DNA from: Planctomycetaceae bacterium
GTDB taxonomy: Bacteria; Planctomycetota; Planctomycetia; Pirellulales; Pirellulaceae
Assembly (NCBI GenBank): GCA_002709225.1
Contig: PAQH01000086.1
Location: forward strand, 1 to 43,890
Length of the DNA stretch: 43,890 nt
Direction of reading: 5' to 3'
In this document: positions 37,554 to 43,890 of the stretch, piece by piece
How the letters are laid out: each line of letters begins with the position of its first letter
Numbering within the stretch: position 1 is the stretch's first letter
Notes under the pieces: model-generated
The model's database searches: none
The model's input: the letters and a program-made list of their open reading frames with translations, nothing else
Told to the model about the DNA's origin: nothing
Translations under genes and position numbers: made by a program

Positions 37554-39557
37554 TCAATCGACGTAAATAAACCCATTGAGATTGAACATCGCGAGTGCAA
37601 ACTCCGTCAGCGTTCCCTGGCCAAGAAAGCGCTCTGCTGCTCGTTGCTCATCGCTATCGGGCTCTCGGCCTATCGCAACTAAGAAAGCGTAGCGCACCTG
37701 GTGGGTGTGAGAAGAGCCAGCCTCCGCCACAATTCGGGATGCAAAGGCTTTCGCCAGCGTATTCGTTAAACGCCCGTTCAACATCTCCAGGACTTGTGGC
37801 GCGTGCGTACTCGCTTCGCGTCTTGCGCAACTTGTCTGCAGATCAGGCTGGTCAAACACTTCCATGAACGGCAATCTCAAATTACGTTTCGCAATCAGGT
37901 AAATGGACCTGCGGGCCTGATCTCCAAGGGACTTAGAAACAGCCCATTGCGTCGGCTTGTAGAGTAGTTCAATGAGCTCCTGATCCACTTCCGCAATGAC
38001 GCTTGGGCCTCCTCCCACGTGATGCAACCGTCCACTTACTGAGAGCATTGCGTCGCGCAGTTCTTCTGCTTGCAGTCGTCGCCTTGCATACCTCGCCAAC
38101 CATCGATTATCAGGATCGACCGTATGTGACTTCTCTGTTTGTGAAAACCGTGACGACTGACGAAAAACACGACTCGACACCAGCATCCGATGAAGCTGCT
38201 TCATTTCCCAGCCACGGCGCACCAACTCGTTAGCCAAATAGTCCAGGAGCTGCGGGTGACTTGGTTTGTCACCATTGGCACCAAAGTCATTCGCGGTACG
38301 AACTAATCCTTGACCAAAATGGTATTGCCACAAGCGATTGGTAATCACACGTGCGGTAAGTGGATGATCTGGGTCCGTAATCCAACGCGCCAACTGTGTT
38401 TTGGGTTGTCGTGTGTCGGGCGCCAACGACGGTGTCTGGTCAGGCAGAAATACCGCCAAGACCCTCATGCCCACAACCTCTCCCGGCTTGTCTTCCAAAC
38501 CACGATCAAGCACATGTATGGGAGAGCGTTTTTGCATGTCATTATGCATGCTTGAAATCAGCGGCAACGGCCGTGGCAACTGTGATTTCAACGCATCTAA
38601 CGCGTTCTGCAAACCCTTCTTTTGTTCCGTGTCGGCATCCACAAGCCGCTTGTTCAGCTGCTCAATCTGCTGTTCGATCTCAGCCGTTCGTCGCCGATGA
38701 TTGCCACGTTCTTCCTGACTTGCCAAAACCACATCATGTTCATGTGTCGCGGCCAAGAATGCCTGTAGTTGGTAATAATCACGCTGACGTATCGGATCAA
38801 ACATGTGATCGTGGCAGCGGGCGCAACCTACGGTCAATCCCAGAAAACTCGCCCCAATAATGTCCGTCATCTCCGTCAAGACTTCATTGCGGCTAAATGC
38901 AACTTCTGGATTCCCCGCATTTCTGCGAATAGGTCCAAGACGATGGAAGCCCGCAGCCACCTGATATCGGTACCGGTCGCTCTCGCTTTCGGCAGACAAC
39001 TCGTCTCCCGCCAATTGCTCCAAACTGAAAACGTCAAAACGCTTGTCTTCGTTAAAGGAGCGGATCACATAATCACGAAACCGCCAGGCACCGGATCGGT
39101 ACCGGTCGTACTCAAATCCTTCGGTTTCTGCGAATCGTATGACATCCAACCAATGCTGAGCCCAACGTTCGCCATACCGCGGGCTCGCCAACAGGCGATC
39201 TGTCAGGCGATCGTAACGATCCGGAGACAAATCCTGTTGGACGCTCCGCAAATCCCGCTGGCTCGGTGGCAAGCCGATCAGCTGAAAGAAAAGACGCCGT
39301 GTCAGCACGGCAGGAGAGGCCGCCGGAGCCGGGGCGAGATTTCTCGCAGCAAAACGGTTGGCGACAAAGGCATCGACTGGCGAACGTACCCACGTCTCCT
39401 CGATTGAACCATCGACGACAGGCACGTCGACTTGCATTCTTGGCCGGAAGGACCAGTGGGCCCGTTCTTCGTCCGTATACCGATCGTCATTCGCCAAGGA
39501 CTTCCCCGAACAAATACCCGCCAATAGGACAAGCAGGCACGACAAACGCGGCGACAT
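37554..39557 (-). CDS. DUF1549/DUF1553 domain-containing protein
   Basis: A 667-residue exported protein of the planctomycete family. The ATG at 39557 begins a signal peptide (LSCLLVLLAGICSGKSLA); the frame is open to 39692. The N-terminal half has the DUF1549 pattern: FFQLIGLPPSQRDL, LLASPRYGERWAQHWLDVIRF, YVIRSFNEDKRFD, and GCARCHDHMFDP with a C-x-x-C-H motif. A coiled-coil insert (AEIEQQIEQLNKRL) leads to DUF1553: HPLTARVITNRLWQYHFGQG, MLVSSRVFRQSS, NRWLARYARRRLQAEELRDA. The usual separate cytochrome-type N-terminal domain is absent. Its DUF1501 partner is not adjacent. Function unknown. Confidence 0.92.
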   Translation of the reverse strand: MSPRLSCLLVLLAGICSGKSLANDDRYTDEERAHWSFRPRMQVDVPVVDGSIEETWVRSPVDAFVANRFAARNLAPAPAASPAVLTRRLFFQLIGLPPSQRDLRSVQQDLSPDRYDRLTDRLLASPRYGERWAQHWLDVIRFAETEGFEYDRYRSGAWRFRDYVIRSFNEDKRFDVFSLEQLAGDELSAESESDRYRYQVAAGFHRLGPIRRNAGNPEVAFSRNEVLTEMTDIIGASFLGLTVGCARCHDHMFDPIRQRDYYQLQAFLAATHEHDVVLASQEERGNHRRRTAEIEQQIEQLNKRLVDADTEQKKGLQNALDALKSQLPRPLPLISSMHNDMQKRSPIHVLDRGLEDKPGEVVGMRVLAVFLPDQTPSLAPDTRQPKTQLARWITDPDHPLTARVITNRLWQYHFGQGLVRTANDFGANGDKPSHPQLLDYLANELVRRGWEMKQLHRMLVSSRVFRQSSRFSQTEKSHTVDPDNRWLARYARRRLQAEELRDAMLSVSGRLHHVGGGPSVIAEVDQELIELLYKPTQWAVSKSLGDQARRSIYLIAKRNLRLPFMEVFDQPDLQTSCARREASTHAPQVLEMLNGRLTNTLAKAFASRIVAEAGSSHTHQVRYAFLVAIGREPDSDEQRAAERFLGQGTLTEFALAMFNLNGFIYVD

Positions 39558-39877
39558 CAAGTACACGTCTTTCCCTTTCACCTGTAACTCTTGCGCAATC
39601 ACCAGAACCCTATTATCCGTTTTTTCCGGCATGTCCCACCAAGTTTCAATCTGTCGGTTCTGAAGACGCTTGCTGTTTGAGTCTAGAACCAAAATCTGAT
39701 CACTTCAACTCGCCAATAAAGGCTGACGAATCGTACGAGCTGACCCGCAGGCCACCTACGCCGGCTGCGGATCAACTCAATCAATTCCAGCAAAACAACC
39801 GACAACAACACAAGAGCACAAATCCGTTTTACCTTTATCGAGGCTCGCTGCCCAATCCACTTTTACTGGTAGCCATC
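39558..39877. other. Divergent intergenic region
   Basis: It separates the DUF1549/1553 gene and the small membrane protein, transcribed away from each other. A GATAAT at about 39612-39617 (minus) lacks a good -35. No RNA gene or repeat is visible. Confidence 0.5.
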
Positions 39878-40261
39878 ATGCCACTAGAATCGCTACAGCT
39901 CCCCCCGTTTGCCCAAGCCTGGGCAAACGACATACTTGTCTACGTCGGCTTCGGGACCCTTGTCGGACTGGCCGCGAAGGGCGTCATGCCAGGACGTGAT
40001 CCAGGTGGTTCGGTAGCCACGTTGGTGATGGGAATTGTTGGAACTTTGATGGGGTGCGGGTTGCTCTCCTATTACTACGGTGAACGAGTGTCGGTAATCG
40101 GCCCCGTCGGTTTCGTGGTGGGTACTCTCGGCGCTTTCACCATTCTCGCGCTCTATCGGCTGTTGGGTGGCTATTGGTTCGTCGAAGGAGGACGTCCACT
40201 CCGTCGCTTTCACTCTTCTTACCGGCGGCGACGCTACTACGACTCGGCCTACTACGATTAA
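39878..40261 (+). CDS. GlsB/YeaQ-like small integral membrane protein
   Basis: A 127-residue protein. The segment VYVGFGTLVGLAAKGVMPGR, followed by GSVATLVMGIVGTLMGCGLLSYYYG and GPVGFVVGTLGAFTILALYRLL, has three glycine-rich helices with the MPGR turn typical of the GlsB/YeaQ/YmgE (transglycosylase-associated) family. The C-terminus is Arg/Tyr rich and cytoplasmic. The ATG at 39878 is used; a much longer frame from 39266 runs antisense through the DUF1549 gene and is not credible as coding. The role of this family is unclear; it is often linked with stress responses. Confidence 0.85.
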   Translation: MPLESLQLPPFAQAWANDILVYVGFGTLVGLAAKGVMPGRDPGGSVATLVMGIVGTLMGCGLLSYYYGERVSVIGPVGFVVGTLGAFTILALYRLLGGYWFVEGGRPLRRFHSSYRRRRYYDSAYYD

Positions 40262-40330
40262 GAAACCCTCGGTACCACATTTCAAACAACACATTACTGT
40301 AACTGACAGGGGGTGACTTGCTTGACCTTC

Positions 40331-40354
40331 GCCGCTGGCGCACGAGCCAGCGGC
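40331..40354. terminator. Bidirectional terminator-like hairpin
   Basis: GCCGCTGGC (40331-40339) and GCCAGCGGC (40346-40354) are perfect complements with a 6-base loop, between a plus-strand gene ending at 40261 and a minus-strand gene ending at 40366. Both genes converge on it. No T-run is present on either side. Confidence 0.5.
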
Positions 40355-40365
40355 AGCGGACATTA

Positions 40366-41022
40366 TCAAAGTCGAAACATTTCTATCAACGACTGGGCTA
40401 CCAATCCTGGATTCGAGAACGTCAAAAAGGCAACCAACAACCCCATAAGCAATCCACAACTCAAAGGAAAAATGGCATAGGGGTTTGGCGAATTCGTGGT
40501 CCGCCGCAAGGCTCGCGTCAAAGCTACCTCGAGCGCACGCCACCCGCTGTAGTTCTGATTCGGGCCACTTGAAATCAGTTCCGCGTTCCGAGTCGAACTT
40601 ACTGGCTCGACGTGTAGTTGGACACCGAGATTCGGAAGGACCAGGCTTTCCCCTGCCCAGCGCGCATCCCGATCCAGCTCCGCCACAACACTCGCCAGAG
40701 CTGGCCGCAACTGATCCGCCGTCACGTTGTAGATAACGAGTCGAGGTCGTAACAAGAGCACACCCAGAGTCAGCAACAGGCCGTAAAAAGCACCCATCAT
40801 CAACCAGGCATACCAACCCAATTCCACGATCGCAGCATCGGGCAAGAAGAGAGCAGCGGGCCCGACAAATATGAGTCCGATTACCGCCAGTCCTAAAGCG
40901 GCCACATCCCGTGCACCCGTTGTCACCAAGGGGCGGCGTGAGAGGTTAATTAAACCCAACAAGAACAAATATGCGGCCAAAGGCCCCAAAGCAATAATCA
41001 CGTGCAACGGGTCAAGTTGCAT
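40366..41022 (-). CDS. Putative four-helix membrane protein
   Basis: A 218-residue membrane protein I do not recognise. The ATG at 41022 is chosen because the frame further upstream (to 41235) overlaps the end of pcm and lacks features. Hydrophobic helices are at about 5-25 (HVIIALGPLAAYLFLLGLI), 38-60 (DVAALGLAVIGLIFVGPAAL), 68-90 (GWYAWLMMGAFYGLLLTLGV) and near the C-terminus (SCGLLMGLLVAFLTF). The region between the third and last helices is soluble, with VIYNVTADQLRPALASVVAELD. It starts 76 bases after pcm on the same strand and is probably co-transcribed with it. Confidence 0.7.
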   Translation of the reverse strand: MQLDPLHVIIALGPLAAYLFLLGLINLSRRPLVTTGARDVAALGLAVIGLIFVGPAALFLPDAAIVELGWYAWLMMGAFYGLLLTLGVLLLRPRLVIYNVTADQLRPALASVVAELDRDARWAGESLVLPNLGVQLHVEPVSSTRNAELISSGPNQNYSGWRALEVALTRALRRTTNSPNPYAIFPLSCGLLMGLLVAFLTFSNPGLVAQSLIEMFRL

Positions 41023-41098
41023 GGACGACAGACCTTCGTTGTCAGTTAGAGCATGCGCACAAATGAGACTGCCATCGTAGTGCCCAGCTCTTAGCAGG

Positions 41099-41743
41099 TC
41101 AAACAGCATCGGGAAACGGGAGTCCCGCCACGAGCGGTACAAAGCGGCATGCACAGATTTCGTCGATCTGTCGCGCACCATCCACTTTGCGGATTGCACA
41201 AAGTGTTTGCTGGGAACGCGCACCAAACGGGGCAACTAAAATGCCACCATCTTTCAATTGCCGCCAGAGTGGAGCAGGACAGGTTTCGGCCGCAGCGGCG
41301 AGCAAAATGCAGTCGTAGGGTGCCGCGTCAGGCCAGCCTTGTGTGCCATCGGCGACGTGAATCACCCAGCGGCGGTTGTACCCTAAACGCAGCAAATTGT
41401 CCTGGGCGCGTCGTGCCAGCGCTCGATGACGTTCAAGGCTGATGACTTCAACCCCCATCTCGAGCAAGACAGCAGTCTGATAACCGCAACCAGCACCAAT
41501 CTCCAACACTGTTTCACAACCACCGAGCGCCAACGCTTCCGTCATTAACGCCACCATGTAAGGCTGGCTAATCGTCTGCTCACATGCGATCGGTAAAGCC
41601 CGATCCGCATAGGCACTGCAACGCGCGTGGGGGTCGAGAAATTCCTCGCGTGGCACTCGTCCAATGGCCTGCAAAACCCGCGGACAACGAATACCTCGCC
41701 CGATCAGTTGCCTGGAGACCATGTCCCGGCGCTGCTCCTCCAC
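41099..41743 (-). CDS. pcm: Protein-L-isoaspartate O-methyltransferase
   Basis: A 214-residue repair enzyme that methylates isoaspartyl residues using S-adenosylmethionine. Conserved segments are VPREEFLDPHARCSAYADRALPI and QTISQPYMVALMTEAL, then motif I VLEIGAGCGYQTAVLLEMG binding AdoMet, and post-motif segments LLAAAAETCPAPLWRQLKDGG and LVAPFG. Start: GTG at 41743 with AGGAG eight bases upstream, or TTG at 41746. It is downstream of the PQQ-like gene on the same strand, but a strong terminator lies between them, so it is probably transcribed separately, with the membrane protein. Confidence 0.96.
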   Translation of the reverse strand: MEEQRRDMVSRQLIGRGIRCPRVLQAIGRVPREEFLDPHARCSAYADRALPIACEQTISQPYMVALMTEALALGGCETVLEIGAGCGYQTAVLLEMGVEVISLERHRALARRAQDNLLRLGYNRRWVIHVADGTQGWPDAAPYDCILLAAAAETCPAPLWRQLKDGGILVAPFGARSQQTLCAIRKVDGARQIDEICACRFVPLVAGLPFPDAV

Positions 41744-41769
41744 CAAGGCATCTCCTGCTAATTACGAAA

Positions 41770-41798
41770 ACACCCGGCATCGCAATGATACCGGGTGT
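41770..41798 (-). terminator. Intrinsic terminator of the PQQ-like gene
   Basis: ACACCCGG (41770-41777) pairs with CCGGGTGT (41791-41798), and the inner ATC/GAT extends the stem past one mismatch. On the minus strand the stem is followed by TTTTCG, so this is a good rho-independent terminator 39 bases past the stop at 41838. Confidence 0.8.
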
Positions 41799-41837
41799 CA
41801 TCGATTCGTCTGCTACAACTTCTGACAAACTACACTT

Positions 41838-43890
41838 CTATTCACCCCCAGCTTCGGCCGGCTTGTCTTCACCACCAGCTCCTGCAGCGATCGCAAACAA
41901 ATGTGTCTTATTAGCAATATAGAGCACGTTGTTTGCAACGATGGGCGTGCTGTACACCGAATTCCCCATGTTGACCACATCCCCATTTTCATCGGCGTTG
42001 ATGGGTACCGGGTCCCCATCAAGGTCCTTCATCGCCTGCTTGGGATCTGCCGACAACTTGAAAACAGAGACGTCGCCATCCTCATCACCGATGAAAACCT
42101 TATCTTCAACGATCAGCGGCGATCCCCAGGCAGCAGCCAGCATATCGTAGGTCCAATTCAACTCCCCGGTCAGCGCATTCAAGCAATGGAACAGGCCACT
42201 GAAGTCAGAAATGAAGAGTAGATCGTTCTTGATCGCGACTGTTCCACAACTGCGGTGCATCTCCTCTTCAAAGGCAATTTCACCATCACCATCGAGGTCA
42301 TGCCCCGAATAATGCCAAACGACCGCAGAGTCCGGATTGTCAACACTGACTTCGCCTTCCTCAGCAATTACAGCCTGCAGGCGTCGATGGTCAATCGGAG
42401 TACGCTTATCACCTGCTACCTTCATTGCCAACTGCGTGCTGACATCACTTCCGTCCATCTTTTTGGTGGGATCAATACACCACAGATGTCCTGGCCCTTC
42501 GCCATGCTCAGGGTCCTGTCCAACCGCCACGTAGACAAAGTTTTTATAGATCACCGGCGTCGCAATAATATTGTTTCGAGTTCCGCGGCCTCCCAGGATC
42601 CACTTCGATTCTTTGGGATTGGCGTCGAACTTCCACAACAACGTCGGCTTGCCGTCCTGACCTTGATCAGCCTTGAAACTATAGACCCAGCCATCGCCTC
42701 CCGGAAAAACTACCTGGTTGACGCCGCCCAAGTTTGCAATCGCTGGTGAAGCCCATTGCCCATGCAAGATATTGGCACCCGGGGATTTGTCCGTCCAATA
42801 CACCTCGCCAGTGTGCTTGTTCATGGCAATGAAACTCGGAGCTCCCGGGGCGGGCAAATTGATGTGCGACTCGTCCAGCCCGTTAGAAGTCGCAACAAAC
42901 AAGATATCTCCAAGCGCGGTCACTGAGCAGCTGCACATGTTGTGTTGCGAAACCCCCAACTCCCGCATCATGTCATAAACCCAAATCACATCGGCTTCTT
43001 GTTTGTCTGCGGTGGCAATCACTTTAAAGCCAGATAGTGAGGGGCCTCTCATCGCGAGCTGAAACTGCCGATCGATTCCCGCGACTTTCGCGGTAATAAC
43101 CCAAGAATTCGGGGCTTCACCCGCCGCCAGTTTGGCGTCCGCAGGCAGCTCTGCTCCCGCTTTGGCAAACAGTTGCAGAATCGACTCCGGCAACTTACCG
43201 CCAGTCAAGGCGGCAATTGCTGGTGCAACCTGGTCTGTCTCTGGGTTTTCGCTCTTGCGCAAACCAAATAGTTTCGCCAATCCACCTTTGACCGGACCAT
43301 CGTCCTCGTCATCGTAGAATCCATCGGCGTCAACACAACGCACCTCACCACGGCTGGTAACAAACCAGACACGATCACCCTCGACCAGTGGCGCACAACA
43401 GATACCCTGTAGCGGCCAGTCGTGGACTCGCCCAGTAGAGAGCTTCTCACTTGAATGCTGCCAAAGAAATTTACCAGTCTTTTCATCAAAGCAAAGCAAA
43501 CACCCTAGATCAATGTTCGCCGGATAACGCTTCATGTAGCCAGCGCTGTTATTGGTTCCAACATAGACACGTCCGCCCGCGACAACTGGGTTGCCATAGG
43601 TTTGGCTGCCAACCCGAGAAACCCATTTGACATCAACGGCTTCGTCCTTGATCCACTCATTTGTTTGACGGTCGATTTCGCCCACATTCCAAGTAATTGG
43701 AATATTCTTTCCGACTGGAACATTGTTTCGTATCGCAGTGCCACCCCATTGAGGCCAGTCACGGGTAATTTGATCTTCTGGCGGATTGTTATCCGCAGTC
43801 GATACCCCATCAGCGGCTGGTTTCTCTTCGGCAGGCGCGTCAGCGGCTGGTTTCTCTTCGGCAGGCGCGTCAGCGGCTGGTTTCTCTTCG
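41838..43890 (-). CDS. PQQ-binding-like beta-propeller protein, N-terminus outside the window
   Basis: The frame is open to the right edge, so the N-terminal part is missing; a GTG at 43685 is internal. The incoming part is a tandem of EEKPAADAPA repeats followed by DWPQWGGTAIRNNVP, the first propeller strand typical of PQQ-like quinoprotein families. Repeated WxHxxxG-like strands (SKNPGANILHGQWASPAIA, FPGGDGWVYSF, GRGTRNNIIATPVIYKNFVYVAVGQDPEHGEG) form the propeller. A loop D-L-D-G-D-G-E (12-residue EF-hand type, about 42264-42299) could bind Ca2+. An insert of about 98 residues (roughly 42999-43292) interrupts the usual pattern. Cofactor binding is unproven; many relatives bind no PQQ. Confidence 0.9.
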   Translation of the reverse strand, partial: EEKPAADAPAEEKPAADAPAEEKPAADGVSTADNNPPEDQITRDWPQWGGTAIRNNVPVGKNIPITWNVGEIDRQTNEWIKDEAVDVKWVSRVGSQTYGNPVVAGGRVYVGTNNSAGYMKRYPANIDLGCLLCFDEKTGKFLWQHSSEKLSTGRVHDWPLQGICCAPLVEGDRVWFVTSRGEVRCVDADGFYDDEDDGPVKGGLAKLFGLRKSENPETDQVAPAIAALTGGKLPESILQLFAKAGAELPADAKLAAGEAPNSWVITAKVAGIDRQFQLAMRGPSLSGFKVIATADKQEADVIWVYDMMRELGVSQHNMCSCSVTALGDILFVATSNGLDESHINLPAPGAPSFIAMNKHTGEVYWTDKSPGANILHGQWASPAIANLGGVNQVVFPGGDGWVYSFKADQGQDGKPTLLWKFDANPKESKWILGGRGTRNNIIATPVIYKNFVYVAVGQDPEHGEGPGHLWCIDPTKKMDGSDVSTQLAMKVAGDKRTPIDHRRLQAVIAEEGEVSVDNPDSAVVWHYSGHDLDGDGEIAFEEEMHRSCGTVAIKNDLLFISDFSGLFHCLNALTGELNWTYDMLAAAWGSPLIVEDKVFIGDEDGDVSVFKLSADPKQAMKDLDGDPVPINADENGDVVNMGNSVYSTPIVANNVLYIANKTHLFAIAAGAGGEDKPAEAGGE
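43811..43890. repeat. 30-base tandem repeat inside the PQQ-like gene
   Basis: Units at 43811-43840 and 43841-43870 are identical, with a third unit cut at the window edge (43871-43890). Each encodes a ten-residue EEKPAADAPA unit on the minus strand. It continues past the window, so the copy number is unknown. Confidence 0.95.

Noticed and set aside
39266..40261. Long plus-strand frame of 331 codons ahead of the GlsB-like protein
   Set aside because: Most of it runs antisense through the DUF1549/1553 gene; only the last 127 codons, from 39878, look like a protein.
39893..40816. 307-codon minus-strand frame
   Set aside because: It is the reverse reading of the GlsB-like gene and part of the next gene, with no signal or domain.

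Overview
The window looks like a planctomycete chromosome, most likely Pirellulales/Rhodopirellula-like, although no rRNA or marker tree is available to prove it. The evidence is the gene content: a DUF1501 protein with a twin-arginine leader, a DUF1549/DUF1553 protein, two Gfo/Idh/MocA oxidoreductases, a PQQ-like beta-propeller protein, an ABC-2 permease fused to a CPBP protease, two tandem clpP genes behind trigger factor, and several exported proteins of unknown function. Gene density is moderate, many starts are GTG or TTG, and the strand changes often. I see no phage, insertion sequence, CRISPR array, toxin-antitoxin pair or defence island. This is mostly ordinary chromosome.

Layout, left to right. 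1-1.2 kb: 3' part of a transglutaminase-elicitor-like protein (+). 1.5-6.7 kb (-): a hotdog thioesterase behind a DUF1501 gene, then a divergent UvrA. 7-9.1 kb (+): a Gfo/Idh/MocA oxidoreductase and a ZIP metal transporter. 9.3-12.1 kb (-): an S41 PDZ protease, a 776-base gap without a recognisable gene, and a DsrE-like lipoprotein. 12.4-15.2 kb (+): a large exported protein with two complete alpha/beta-hydrolase triads. 15.3-19.6 kb (-): a coiled-coil lipoprotein, then a proteostasis block transcribed as tRNA-Gly, trigger factor, clpP, clpP, with a good promoter before the tRNA. 19.8-21 kb (+): an SH3-like exported protein. 21.3-27.2 kb (-): a second Gfo/Idh/MocA enzyme, a NatA/NatB-like ABC exporter with a fused CPBP protease, and an MFS protein. 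27.5-28.8 kb (+): a proline-rich probable outer-membrane barrel. 28.9-33 kb (-): aat, an E1-like ThiF/MoeB homologue, a MoaD/ThiS-like carrier, sucC and sucD. 33.2-34.5 kb (+): an HtrA-type protease. 34.6-36 kb (-): leuC without leuD. 36.3-37.4 kb (+): MFS. 37.6-39.6 kb (-): DUF1549/DUF1553. 39.9-40.3 kb (+): a GlsB/YeaQ-type membrane protein. 40.4-43.9 kb (-): a membrane protein, pcm, and a PQQ-like propeller protein running off the right edge.

Functional themes. Protein quality control is strongly represented: trigger factor, two ClpP, S41 protease, HtrA, L/F-tRNA transferase, isoaspartate methyltransferase and a CPBP protease. Central metabolism is represented by sucCD and leuC. The most unusual local signals are these: a sulfur-carrier pair whose E1-like enzyme lacks the catalytic Asp normally seen in the C-T-D-N motif while the carrier keeps its terminal Gly-Gly; an 8-residue insertion near the N-terminus of SucD; the tandem double hydrolase; a roughly 100-residue insertion in the PQQ-like propeller with a 10-residue tandem repeat at its N-terminal side; and DUF1501 and DUF1549/1553 genes standing about 34 kb apart rather than side by side. 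All functions are assigned by reading motifs, without database searches.
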